From positions 612 to 30,593 of the forward strand of contig DUJB01000007.1 in assembly GCA_013330055.1 (NCBI GenBank): a stretch of 29,982 bases of DNA, read 5' to 3'. The translations under genes and the position numbers were made by a program. Below are positions 1 through 7,532 of this stretch, in pieces (the first letter of the stretch is position 1; the number at the start of each line of letters is the position of its first letter). The notes beneath the pieces are model-generated. The model was given only the letters and a program-made list of their open reading frames with translations, did not search any database and was not told where the DNA came from. Source of the stretch: Nitrosopumilaceae archaeon (GTDB lineage: Archaea; Thermoproteota; Nitrososphaeria; Nitrososphaerales; Nitrosopumilaceae).

Positions 1-86
1 TTATCATACTCTATTATGACATCGGGAATAGCCATTGCATTTTTTAACCAATCACTGTTTTGATTTCTACGTGAAAAATATATCAT
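1..86 (-). CDS. Partial hypothetical protein, N-terminal 28 residues
   Basis: Reading the minus strand from an ATG at 86 gives 28 codons that stay open to the left edge, so the rest of the gene lies outside the window. The peptide begins MIYFSRRNQNSDWLKNAM and contains AIPDVIIEYD; I do not recognise the family. A TATA-like AT-rich run at 88-98 is too close to serve a leaderless start at 86, so the ATG at 35 (residue 18, giving MAIPDVIIEYD) is an alternative start. The orientation makes it divergent from the PRC-barrel gene. Being short and unidentified, it is only a plausible gene start. Confidence 0.35.
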   Translation of the reverse strand, partial: MIYFSRRNQNSDWLKNAMAIPDVIIEYD

Positions 87-242
87 CTTATTATAATACA
101 CTGCCCTCAACTCAACCGCATGTGGCTTGCCAGTATTTCTGCCTCTTGTAATAAATATAGCTTTAAAAACTTGGCTCTCTTGCAGATTCACAGCTTTTGT
201 CTTGTTCTAAATAATTTAACCCCTTGGATTGAAAACTCTGAT

Positions 243-250
243 ACATTATA
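243..250 (+). promoter_or_regulatory. TATA-like box for PRC-barrel gene
   Basis: The sequence ACATTATA is centred about 32 nt upstream of the ATG at 279. This fits an archaeal promoter giving a nearly leaderless mRNA and supports 279 over the upstream ATG at 120. Confidence 0.35.
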
Positions 251-278
251 CGATAAACCAAAAACTAAACTCTTGTGC

Positions 279-722
279 ATGGCAACAAGATTGAAAGAAG
301 TCAGAAATTTGATAACAGCTGACGAGTTTTCTGGAAAAACAGTCATAGACAGAGAAGGAATCCAATACGGCAAGATAAAACACATACACATAAACCAGAA
401 CACTCTTGAAGTAACTGGGATTACTGTTAGCGCAGGATTTCATAAAGACTATGATCTGTCAAGAGATTATATCGACAGGTTTACAGATGAGTCAGTTTTG
501 CTCTCTACTCCGCCAATAAGATGCGACATTCCTGTTGTGGATATTGATGGAAAAAAAATAGGCAAGGTAAAGAAGTTGCACCGTGAACCTGACACAAACG
601 AGCTACTGTCAATTGAAGTCACCGAAGGACTCTTTGGTAAACGAGTATTTCCTAAAAGCGAGATTTGGGGAATAGGCGAAAAAGTAATTTTACGACTAAC
701 AAAAGATGAATACAAAGAGTAA
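279..722 (+). CDS. Tandem PRC-barrel domain protein
   Basis: 147-residue soluble protein made of two PRC-barrel-like halves. The first (about residues 10-75) contains IDREGIQYGKIKHIHI and ends in DYDLSRDYIDRF; the second (about 80-145) contains VDIDGKKIGKVKKLHR and ends in KRVFPKSEIWGIG. The repeated pattern of a D-x-x-G-x-x-x-G-K-(I/V) hairpin followed by a short strand and an S/P-R/K-x-x-I motif is seen directly. In other organisms PRC barrels occur in the photosynthetic reaction centre H subunit and the rRNA maturation factor RimM; stand-alone archaeal copies have no firm function. The frame stays open back to an ATG at 120, but that 53-residue extension is hydrophobic/low-complexity and a TATA-like box sits just ahead of 279. 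It precedes, by about 57 nt, an ABC exporter with its own promoter. Confidence 0.75.
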   Translation: MATRLKEVRNLITADEFSGKTVIDREGIQYGKIKHIHINQNTLEVTGITVSAGFHKDYDLSRDYIDRFTDESVLLSTPPIRCDIPVVDIDGKKIGKVKKLHREPDTNELLSIEVTEGLFGKRVFPKSEIWGIGEKVILRLTKDEYKE

Positions 723-750
723 ACTCTTCTATTTTTTGCTCTGTTAACAA

Positions 751-758
751 TTAATAAT
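751..758 (+). promoter_or_regulatory. TATA-like box for ABC exporter operon
   Basis: TTAATAAT is centred about 26 nt before the TTG at 780, the expected spacing for a leaderless archaeal transcript. It decides in favour of the TTG start, since the next in-frame ATG would delete the Walker A motif. Confidence 0.45.
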
Positions 759-779
759 ACAAAAAATCCCCTTTTCTTA

Positions 780-1781
780 TTGTACGCTATAGAAACAAAA
801 TCCCTTTCTAAAATTTACGAAAATGGATTAAAAGCAGTAGATGAAGTTTCCATTAAAGTAGATGATGGGGAGATCTTTGGTTTCTTGGGTCCAAACGGAG
901 CTGGAAAAAGTACTACTATTATGATTTTGACAACATTGCTAAAGCCAACATTGGGAACAGCGCATGTTGCAGGTTATGATGTTGTATTACAAGCAAAAAA
1001 AGTCAGAGAAATGATAGGATATGTACAACAAGACTCTACTGTTGATGAATATCTTACTGGAAGAGAAAACCTTGAATTGCAAGCAAGACTAAACCACATA
1101 CAAAAAGATCTCGTAAAAAACAGAATAGATGAGATCCTCAATCTAGTAGATCTTTCAGATAGGCAGCACGATTCTGTAAATGCTTACTCTGGCGGAATGA
1201 GAAAAAGACTTGACATTGCGGGAGGTTTGCTGCACAGACCTAAAGTTCTTTTTTTGGATGAACCAACGCTAGGACTTGATATACAAACAAGATATAAAAT
1301 CTGGGAGTATATAAAAAAAATACACAAAGAATACGACATGTCCATATTTCTTACAACGCATTATATGGAAGAAGCAGACAGACTTTGCAATAATATCTCA
1401 ATAATAGACCATGGAAAGATCAAAGTTACCAATTCACCGGTTTCACTCAAAAATGCACTTGGTAACGATGTTATCGTGTTTGAGATTGATTCCGATGCAA
1501 ATTTAGAAAGTCTGATTTCTGAAATTCAAAAAATTCAACTTGTAAAAGACATAAAGACTAATGGAGAAGAAATAACCGTATTTTCAACTAATGGAAATCA
1601 AGTAATGCCAAAAATATTCGAGCTCTCACCAAAGGTTGGAATAAAAATAGAATCAATCTCGCTTACAAAACCAACTCTTGATGATGTCTTTCTTTCATAT
1701 ACTGGAAAAGAACTTCGCGACGAAAATGGAGGCTACAACAATAAAAAAGAACGAGAAAAGATGAGGAGACTCAGAGCATGA
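780..1781 (+). CDS. ABC transporter ATP-binding protein, DrrA-type
   Basis: 333-residue cytoplasmic ATPase that would power the permease encoded next to it. All ABC motifs are intact: Walker A GPNGAGKST (37-45), Q-loop YVQQD (81-85), signature YSGGMRKR (136-143), Walker B VLFLDEPTLGLD (156-167) and H-loop TTHYMEEAD (192-200). A C-terminal extension after about residue 220 has the DUF4162-like fold seen in DrrA/ABC-2 exporter ATPases and ends in a charged tail. The start is TTG at 780, backed by the promoter spacing. Its end overlaps the permease start by 4 nt (ATGA), so the two are translationally coupled. DrrA relatives export drugs, lipids or polysaccharides; the substrate here is not shown by the sequence. 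Confidence 0.93.
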   Translation: MYAIETKSLSKIYENGLKAVDEVSIKVDDGEIFGFLGPNGAGKSTTIMILTTLLKPTLGTAHVAGYDVVLQAKKVREMIGYVQQDSTVDEYLTGRENLELQARLNHIQKDLVKNRIDEILNLVDLSDRQHDSVNAYSGGMRKRLDIAGGLLHRPKVLFLDEPTLGLDIQTRYKIWEYIKKIHKEYDMSIFLTTHYMEEADRLCNNISIIDHGKIKVTNSPVSLKNALGNDVIVFEIDSDANLESLISEIQKIQLVKDIKTNGEEITVFSTNGNQVMPKIFELSPKVGIKIESISLTKPTLDDVFLSYTGKELRDENGGYNNKKEREKMRRLRA

Positions 1782-2554
1782 TACTATCAGATACATATAC
1801 AATTTTCTGGCGTGAAATGAAAAGATACAGAAAATCACGTAGCGGAGTTTTAATAAGATTAATCCAACCGGCGATTTGGATAATAGTTATTGGAAATACC
1901 TTTGCAGGAACGCAACCATTGATAAAATCTGTTGGGTATGATCTGTCTTACATTGAATTTATGACACCCGGTGTCATAATTCTTACTGCAATTTTTACAA
2001 GCATATTTGGTGGGGTGAACACACTCTGGGATAGAAGATATGGTTTTATGAACAAGGCATTGACATCACCAATTTCTAGATCATCGATTGCACTTGGTAA
2101 GATGTTAGCCATTTCTCTGGTTTCTGCATTACAAGCAAGTTTAATCTTGGGAATTGCAATTGCGATAGGTGTAAATTTTGTAAACCCTTTGATGTTTATT
2201 CCCATAATGTTAATTGTGATACTGTTTTCACTTGGATTTTCTGGGATTTCGGTTGTAGTAGCAGCTACTGCCAAATCACAGGAGACCTTCTGGGGTGTAG
2301 TCAATTTTCTTGGCATGCCACTTTTTATGCTAAGCCCAGCGCTTTTTCCACTTGAGCTTGTTCCTGATTGGTTAGCAGTTGTTGCAAAGCTAAATCCAGT
2401 TACCTATTCAGTTTTATTGATTAGAGGTATGATGACTGGGACCGCACAAGCAGCATCTGTTGTTCTAGAACTTGCAGTAATTTCTGGTTTTGTTATTATA
2501 ATGGTGGCTTTGGCAAGCTATGTGTTCACAAGAGAGGTCAACAAACCCTTCTAA
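1778..2554 (+). CDS. ABC-2 type permease, DrrB-type
   Basis: 258-residue integral membrane protein, the channel partner of the preceding ATPase. Six hydrophobic segments are visible at about 25-42, 60-80, 108-131, 138-164, 172-195 and 228-250. The region around FNKALTSPISRSSIALGKML-like residues 91-110 (seen as MNKALTSPISRSSIALGKML) matches the cytoplasmic coupling segment typical of ABC-2 permeases, and the NPVTYSVLLIRG motif (206-217) is the usual one near the last helix. The ATG overlaps the ATPase stop by 4 nt. The two genes form a complete half-transporter pair; no membrane-fusion or outer component is present, as expected for a single-membrane archaeon. The cargo is unknown; the giant secreted protein downstream has its own signal peptide and need not depend on it. 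Confidence 0.9.
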   Translation: MILSDTYTIFWREMKRYRKSRSGVLIRLIQPAIWIIVIGNTFAGTQPLIKSVGYDLSYIEFMTPGVIILTAIFTSIFGGVNTLWDRRYGFMNKALTSPISRSSIALGKMLAISLVSALQASLILGIAIAIGVNFVNPLMFIPIMLIVILFSLGFSGISVVVAATAKSQETFWGVVNFLGMPLFMLSPALFPLELVPDWLAVVAKLNPVTYSVLLIRGMMTGTAQAASVVLELAVISGFVIIMVALASYVFTREVNKPF

Positions 2555-2630
2555 ACCAACCAAAAATTGACAAAAACCCAAACAATTCCTAACTCTTGAG
2601 ATCTTTTTGGTATTTTTGAATCAATAACAG

Positions 2631-5600
2631 TTGAAGAGACTCACTCTAGTAGTATTTGGGATTATAGTTAGCATAATGTATTGTGTGATTATTCAAAATG
2701 CAGAAGCTGAAACAATTCCTTCTTACTTAAAAAAGTGGGGTTCTGAGGGGCTTCAGACAGCTGGTCTGTTCTCTTTTCCTCAAGACTTGGCATTAGATTC
2801 TGCTGGAAATGTCTATGTGACTGATTATGGAAACAGAAGAATTCAAAAGTTTGATAATGATGGGAACTTTTTGCATACTTGGGGGATAAAAGGATCTGGA
2901 AATGGTCAATTCCAAGTTCCAGCAGGAATTGCAATAGGCAAAGACTCTGTTTATGTTGTTGACAACGAATTAAACCGCGTTCAAAAATTCGACACATCAG
3001 GAAAATACATTACCCAGTGGGGAAGCAAGGGAACGGAAACTGGTAAATTTTTGTTACCTCAAAACATCGCAGTTGATATCAATGGTGATGTCTACGTCGC
3101 CGACACAGGAAATAGCAGAGTTCAAAAATTTTCATCTGATGGAAAATTTCTACTATCAATAGGAAGTAGTGGTCAGGGTAATGGTCAATTTCTTAATCCG
3201 CGTGGTGTAAGTACAGATTCACAAGGAAGTGTATATGTTTCAGATTCAGGTAATGACAGAATTCAAAAATTCACATTAGATGGAGTTTTTCTTAAAAGTT
3301 TTGACGTATCTTCTGGTAATAGCTTAAGGTCTCCACAAGGACTAGACATTGATTCTTCTGGTAATATCTATGTCGCGGATACTGGTAACAACAGAATTGT
3401 CAAAATTGACAGAGATGGTAATTCATCGTCTTCATGGGGAAGTCAGGGAAAAACAAATGGTAATTTTAATAATCCAAAAGATGCAGTCGTTGATACTAAT
3501 GGAAATGTCTTTGTTGTAGATAGTAGTAATCATAGAATTCAGAAATTTTCCAAATCATCGCAACCAAGAACTGAAACTTCGCAATCAATCAGTACACTTT
3601 CACCTCTATCGCCTTTGTCAAATGATAAGACAAACCCAGTAATCACAGCTCCTTCAGAGATAGTAGTAGAGGCAAATGGAATCTTAAGCACTGTTTCTAT
3701 TGGTCAAGCCACAGCTACTGATGCTAGTGGAATTGCTTCTATTGTAAACAATGCTCCAGAAAAGTTTCCACTTGGCAAAACATTAGTCACATGGACAGCA
3801 ACTGATGCCTCTGGAAACGTTGCTAAAGCAACGCAGACTATTACTGTAGTAGATACAACCTCTCCAGTTATTGCAGCACCCCCTTCTGTGATTGTAGAAG
3901 CAACAAACATTGATACTAATTCGGTAGAACTTGGTATTCCTTCAGCATCTGATGTAGTTGGTGTAGTTACAATCACAAGTGATGCACCGTCCTTTTTTAG
4001 GATTGGCGATACTATAGTAACTTGGACAGCTACAGATAATGCTGGTAATAGTGCAAGCTCAAAACAAGTTATTACTGTTCAGGACACAACTAAACCATAC
4101 ATCTCTGCGCCATTTGACATTGTAGTTGAAGCCATAAGTATTACTGATAATAATGTAGTTTTAGGAGATGTCACTGTAACTGACAATGGTGAAATTAAAT
4201 CAATCACAAATGATGGCCCTTCAGTATTTCCACTTGGAACAACAATAATTACATGGACTGCAATTGACACATCTGGAAATATTTCAACGACCACACAAAA
4301 AGTCAAAATAATTGATACTACTGCACCTACAATAACTCCACCGCCTGATGTAGTATTTGAAGCAGTTTCTCCAACTGGGAATCCAGAATCAATTGATCAA
4401 GCAATAGCAACAGATATCCAATATGTTACAATAACAAACAATGCTCCACCAGTATTTCCACTTGGAGAAACAATAGTGAATTGGAATGCTACTGATACAG
4501 ATGGTAACTGGTCTGTAGCATCACAAAAAGTTACTGTAGTTGATTCTACACCTCCTATACTCATCCTTCCAGCTGATGTTACTTCAGAAGCTTCAAGTCC
4601 AGAAAATAATCTAGTCTCCATCGGTGAAGCAACAGCACAAGATGTTATTGGCATTTACTCTATAACAAATGACGCACCACCCCATTTTGTCTTTGGCAAA
4701 ACTGTTGTAACATGGACTGCGGTAGATACTTCAGGAAATTCAGTTTCTGCAAATCAAACAATATCAATAATAGATACCACTGCTCCACAACTTGAAGTAC
4801 CAAAAGATATAGTTACTGAAGCAATAGATCCTACGTTAAATTTCGTGCAATTAGGGGATGCCATTGCTTCTGATATTATCGGTGTAGGAGCGGTTACAAA
4901 CAACGCTCCTGATTCATTCCCGATCGGTCTTACTACAATAATATGGACTGCAAAAGATACTTCAGGTAACACGGTCGATTCTACTCAAACTGTCACTATA
5001 ATAGATACAACAAATCCGATTATTACTGTACCATCTGATATTATAGAAGAAGCAACAAGCTCATCCGGAAATACTGTCCTTATTGGAGATGCTAATGCAA
5101 GTGATATAACAGGAATATCATCGATAACCAACGATGCTCCATCTGTCTTCCCACTTGGAGAAACAATAGTAACATGGATTACAATAGATAATCATGGTAA
5201 TTCTGCTAGCGCCATTCAGAAAATAACCATAGTTGATACAACTGCACCCACTATAAAGGCCCCAGGTGATTTGGTCTTTGAGGCTTTATCTCCAACAGAA
5301 AATTCTGTTTCAGTAGGTTCCGCTAGTACGATAGATACTGTTGATTCAAATCCTATAATAACCAACGATGCTCCATCTGTCTTCCCACTTGGAGAAACAA
5401 TAGTAACTTGGACCTCAACAGATACCGCTGGAAATGTTGCAACAACTACACAAAAGATTGATGTTGTTGATACTACGATTCCTTCAATCGTTACCCCAGA
5501 TGATGTTGAAGCAGAAGCAACCTCAGCGACAGAAAATACAATAGTATTAGGTCAAGCAACAGCTGCCGACTTTGTTGGTATTCAATCAATTACAAATGAT

Positions 5601-7451
5601 GCACCAGAAGTATTTCCAGTAGGGGAAACAATAGTAACATGGACTGCAACAGATACAACAAACCACATTGCAACTGCAACACAAAAAATAATAATAAAAG
5701 ATACTACGCCTCCAGTCCTAACAGCCCCTAGTGACATTGTAGTCGAAGCTACAAGTGAATTAGAAAACATTGTAAACATTGGAGAATCTAAAGCTTCAGA
5801 TCTAGTTGGTATTCAATCAATTACAAATGATGCACCAGAAGTATTTCCACTTGGGTTAACAACTGTAACATGGACCACAACCGATGTTTCAGGCCTTTCT
5901 TATTCTGCCATTCAAAAAATCACTGTAGTTGATACTACATCTCCAATATTGGTTGTACCTGATGATGTAGTTTATGAAGCAATATCTGCCGAAAAGAATC
6001 CTGTTGAGATTGGGCAAGGAACTGCTGATGACTTACTGCGGGTTTCATCTATTACAAATGACGCTCCATCTGAATTTTTACTTGGAGAAACAATAGTAAC
6101 ATGGACTGCAACAGATCAATCTGGTAATTCTGCATCTGGTACTCAGAAAGTTACAATAGTAGACACTACTGCACCCACGATAAAGATACCAAATGACGTG
6201 GAAATCGAAGCATCCTCTCCAGATAATAACATTGTATCTCTTGGTGATGCTTCTGCAGACGATAATGTTAACGTAACAACAATAACTAATGACTCGCCTT
6301 CCGTCTTTCCAGTAGGGGAGACAATAGTAACTTGGACTGCAACTGATGCAGCCGGGAATGTATCTACCGCATCACAAATTGTGAAAATTGCAGATACCAC
6401 TAAACCATCGATTTCATCACCGGATGATATTACGGTTGAAGCAACAGATCCTATACAAAACTTTGTAACACTCGGTGATGCTTCCTCCTCTGATGCAGCA
6501 GGAAGAGTTACTATTTCAAATGATTCTCCTGATGCATTTCCATTTGGTGAAACAATAGTTACTTGGACTGCAACTGATCCTTCTGGAAACTCTGCAATTG
6601 ATACTCAGACTATAACGGTGATTGACACGACCCCACCAACAATAACTGCGCCAGAAAATGTCACTGCAGAAGCAACATCTTTGACAAACAATATCCTCGC
6701 TATTGGTACGGCGGTAGCAAAGGACATCATGGGAATAGATTCCATTTCAAATGATGCCCCTGACGCATTTCCATTTGGTGAAACATTAGTTACTTGGACT
6801 GCAACTGATCCTTCTGGAAACTCTGCAATTTCAAAACAAAAGATAACAGTGATTGACACTACAGGACCACAATTAACAGTACCAGATGACGTTACCATTG
6901 ATGCAACTTCACTTGAAACCATTGTAATAATTGGCAAGGCAGCAGCCACAGACATCATTGATCCAGATCCATTGATTACAAACAATGCACCAATTACATT
7001 CCCACTAGGTGAAACTATTGTAACATGGAATGTAACAGATCAATTTGGTAACTCAGAAAATCTGACCCAAACTATAACTGTTCAAGCATGTGGAAAACCA
7101 GCATCATCATTTAATTTGATAATTGGTGGGAAGATTGATGATATCTTGACAGGTACAAACTTGGCTGATCTGGTGTTTGGTCTAGAAGGTAATGATATTA
7201 TCTCAGGAGAAGGAGGCGATGACTGTATAGTTGGAGGAGAAGGTGACGACATTATCTTTGGAAATGATGGTGAAGACAAGATCGCTGGAGATAATGGAAA
7301 TGATATCATACGTGGTGGTTCTGGAGAAGATAAGATAAACGGCAACTCTGGATTTGATATTATTGATGGTGGAGATGAACATGACTTATGTAACATTGGG
7401 GAAAACTCCACCGATGATGTAGTAATTAAATGTGAAGCAGGAAAACTTTAA
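2631..7451 (+). CDS. Giant secreted NHL-HYR-RTX surface protein
   Basis: 1606-residue exported protein. Residues 1-27 form a Sec-type signal peptide (MKRLTLVVFGIIVSIMYC then IIQNAEA before E28). Residues 35-308 hold six NHL repeats, each with a D-x-x-G-(N/D)-(V/I)-Y-V-x-D core and N-R-(I/V)-x-K-(F/I), which should close into a six-bladed beta-propeller. A Ser/Thr/Pro linker (309-330) leads to 15 HYR (hyalin-repeat, Ig-like) domains of about 77 residues each at 331-1486, recognisable by T-x-P, EA, NDAP, FP-G-T-x-V-T-W-A-D and a terminal (V/I)D. Residues 1517-1579 are seven RTX-type nonapeptides (GGxGxDxIx), predicted to bind calcium, followed by a Cys-containing cap. The start is TTG at 2631, chosen because the signal peptide begins there. 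No C-terminal membrane helix is seen. Likely an adhesin or matrix/S-layer-associated protein; this role is inferred from the domains. Confidence 0.9.
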   Translation: MKRLTLVVFGIIVSIMYCVIIQNAEAETIPSYLKKWGSEGLQTAGLFSFPQDLALDSAGNVYVTDYGNRRIQKFDNDGNFLHTWGIKGSGNGQFQVPAGIAIGKDSVYVVDNELNRVQKFDTSGKYITQWGSKGTETGKFLLPQNIAVDINGDVYVADTGNSRVQKFSSDGKFLLSIGSSGQGNGQFLNPRGVSTDSQGSVYVSDSGNDRIQKFTLDGVFLKSFDVSSGNSLRSPQGLDIDSSGNIYVADTGNNRIVKIDRDGNSSSSWGSQGKTNGNFNNPKDAVVDTNGNVFVVDSSNHRIQKFSKSSQPRTETSQSISTLSPLSPLSNDKTNPVITAPSEIVVEANGILSTVSIGQATATDASGIASIVNNAPEKFPLGKTLVTWTATDASGNVAKATQTITVVDTTSPVIAAPPSVIVEATNIDTNSVELGIPSASDVVGVVTITSDAPSFFRIGDTIVTWTATDNAGNSASSKQVITVQDTTKPYISAPFDIVVEAISITDNNVVLGDVTVTDNGEIKSITNDGPSVFPLGTTIITWTAIDTSGNISTTTQKVKIIDTTAPTITPPPDVVFEAVSPTGNPESIDQAIATDIQYVTITNNAPPVFPLGETIVNWNATDTDGNWSVASQKVTVVDSTPPILILPADVTSEASSPENNLVSIGEATAQDVIGIYSITNDAPPHFVFGKTVVTWTAVDTSGNSVSANQTISIIDTTAPQLEVPKDIVTEAIDPTLNFVQLGDAIASDIIGVGAVTNNAPDSFPIGLTTIIWTAKDTSGNTVDSTQTVTIIDTTNPIITVPSDIIEEATSSSGNTVLIGDANASDITGISSITNDAPSVFPLGETIVTWITIDNHGNSASAIQKITIVDTTAPTIKAPGDLVFEALSPTENSVSVGSASTIDTVDSNPIITNDAPSVFPLGETIVTWTSTDTAGNVATTTQKIDVVDTTIPSIVTPDDVEAEATSATENTIVLGQATAADFVGIQSITNDAPEVFPVGETIVTWTATDTTNHIATATQKIIIKDTTPPVLTAPSDIVVEATSELENIVNIGESKASDLVGIQSITNDAPEVFPLGLTTVTWTTTDVSGLSYSAIQKITVVDTTSPILVVPDDVVYEAISAEKNPVEIGQGTADDLLRVSSITNDAPSEFLLGETIVTWTATDQSGNSASGTQKVTIVDTTAPTIKIPNDVEIEASSPDNNIVSLGDASADDNVNVTTITNDSPSVFPVGETIVTWTATDAAGNVSTASQIVKIADTTKPSISSPDDITVEATDPIQNFVTLGDASSSDAAGRVTISNDSPDAFPFGETIVTWTATDPSGNSAIDTQTITVIDTTPPTITAPENVTAEATSLTNNILAIGTAVAKDIMGIDSISNDAPDAFPFGETLVTWTATDPSGNSAISKQKITVIDTTGPQLTVPDDVTIDATSLETIVIIGKAAATDIIDPDPLITNNAPITFPLGETIVTWNVTDQFGNSENLTQTITVQACGKPASSFNLIIGGKIDDILTGTNLADLVFGLEGNDIISGEGGDDCIVGGEGDDIIFGNDGEDKIAGDNGNDIIRGGSGEDKINGNSGFDIIDGGDEHDLCNIGENSTDDVVIKCEAGKL
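2733..3554 (+). repeat. Six NHL repeats (beta-propeller coding region)
   Basis: Six degenerate units of about 45 codons encode NHL blades in residues 35-308 of the giant protein. Each has a F-x-x-P-x-x-(I/V)-A-x-D start, a (V/I)-Y-V-x-D centre and an N-x-R-(I/V)-Q-K-F end. Unit 6 is followed immediately by a Ser-rich linker. Confidence 0.85.
3621..7088 (+). repeat. Fifteen tandem HYR-domain repeats (~231 bp each)
   Basis: Fifteen units of about 231 bp (77 codons) in a row encode HYR domains. Units begin TT-x-P and share NDAP, FPLGET and VTWTATD-like cores. Most units are well diverged at DNA level, but the neighbouring pairs 7/8, 9/10 and 13/14 share long near-identical stretches (50, 45 and 66 bp), which indicates local gene conversion or recent duplication. 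Confidence 0.88.
7179..7367 (+). repeat. Seven RTX nonapeptide repeats
   Basis: Seven 27-bp units encode consecutive nonapeptides such as GLEGNDIIS, GGEGDDIIF and GGSGEDKIN, matching the hemolysin-type calcium-binding consensus GGxGxDxUx. They form a predicted parallel beta-roll that folds when calcium is bound outside the cell. A cap with DLCNIG and VVIKCE follows, whose cysteines could pair. Confidence 0.85.
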
Positions 7452-7474
7452 CAATCTGTTCTAATCAAAAATAT

Positions 7475-7490
7475 ATTCTACTAGTGGAAT
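7475..7490. promoter_or_regulatory. Imperfect palindrome upstream of hemL promoter
   Basis: ATTCTACTAGTGGAAT reads nearly the same on both strands (14 of 16 positions; the one mismatched pair is T:G). It ends 12 nt before the TATA-like box of the hem operon, a usual place for an archaeal activator or repressor site. No regulator is identified. Confidence 0.25.
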
Positions 7491-7502
7491 TTCTAGCATA
7501 GA

Positions 7503-7510
7503 TTATAATA
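7503..7510 (+). promoter_or_regulatory. TATA-like box for hem operon
   Basis: TTATAATA centred about 27 nt upstream of the hemL ATG at 7533 matches the spacing for a leaderless archaeal transcript. It is probably the promoter for all four hem genes, which have no gaps between them. Confidence 0.5.
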
Positions 7511-7532
7511 ATATCTGTTCTACATTTATGCA

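Noticed and set aside
120..278. Upstream extension of the PRC-barrel gene from ATG 120
   Set aside because: The added 53 residues do not belong to the domain and a TATA-like box lies inside the stretch at a good distance from ATG 279.
780..2554. ABC pair as a type I secretion system for the RTX protein
   Set aside because: No peptidase or membrane-fusion component, DrrA/DrrB-type architecture, and the RTX protein has a Sec signal peptide.
3621..7088. Many antisense open frames of 65-126 codons opposite the HYR array
   Set aside because: They recur at the repeat period and translate to Val/Ser/Ala-rich text, a by-product of the codon pattern of the HYR gene.
3621..7088. Regularly spaced repeats as a CRISPR-like array
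   Set aside because: Period about 231 bp, degenerate, fully coding, no short identical repeats with unique spacers.
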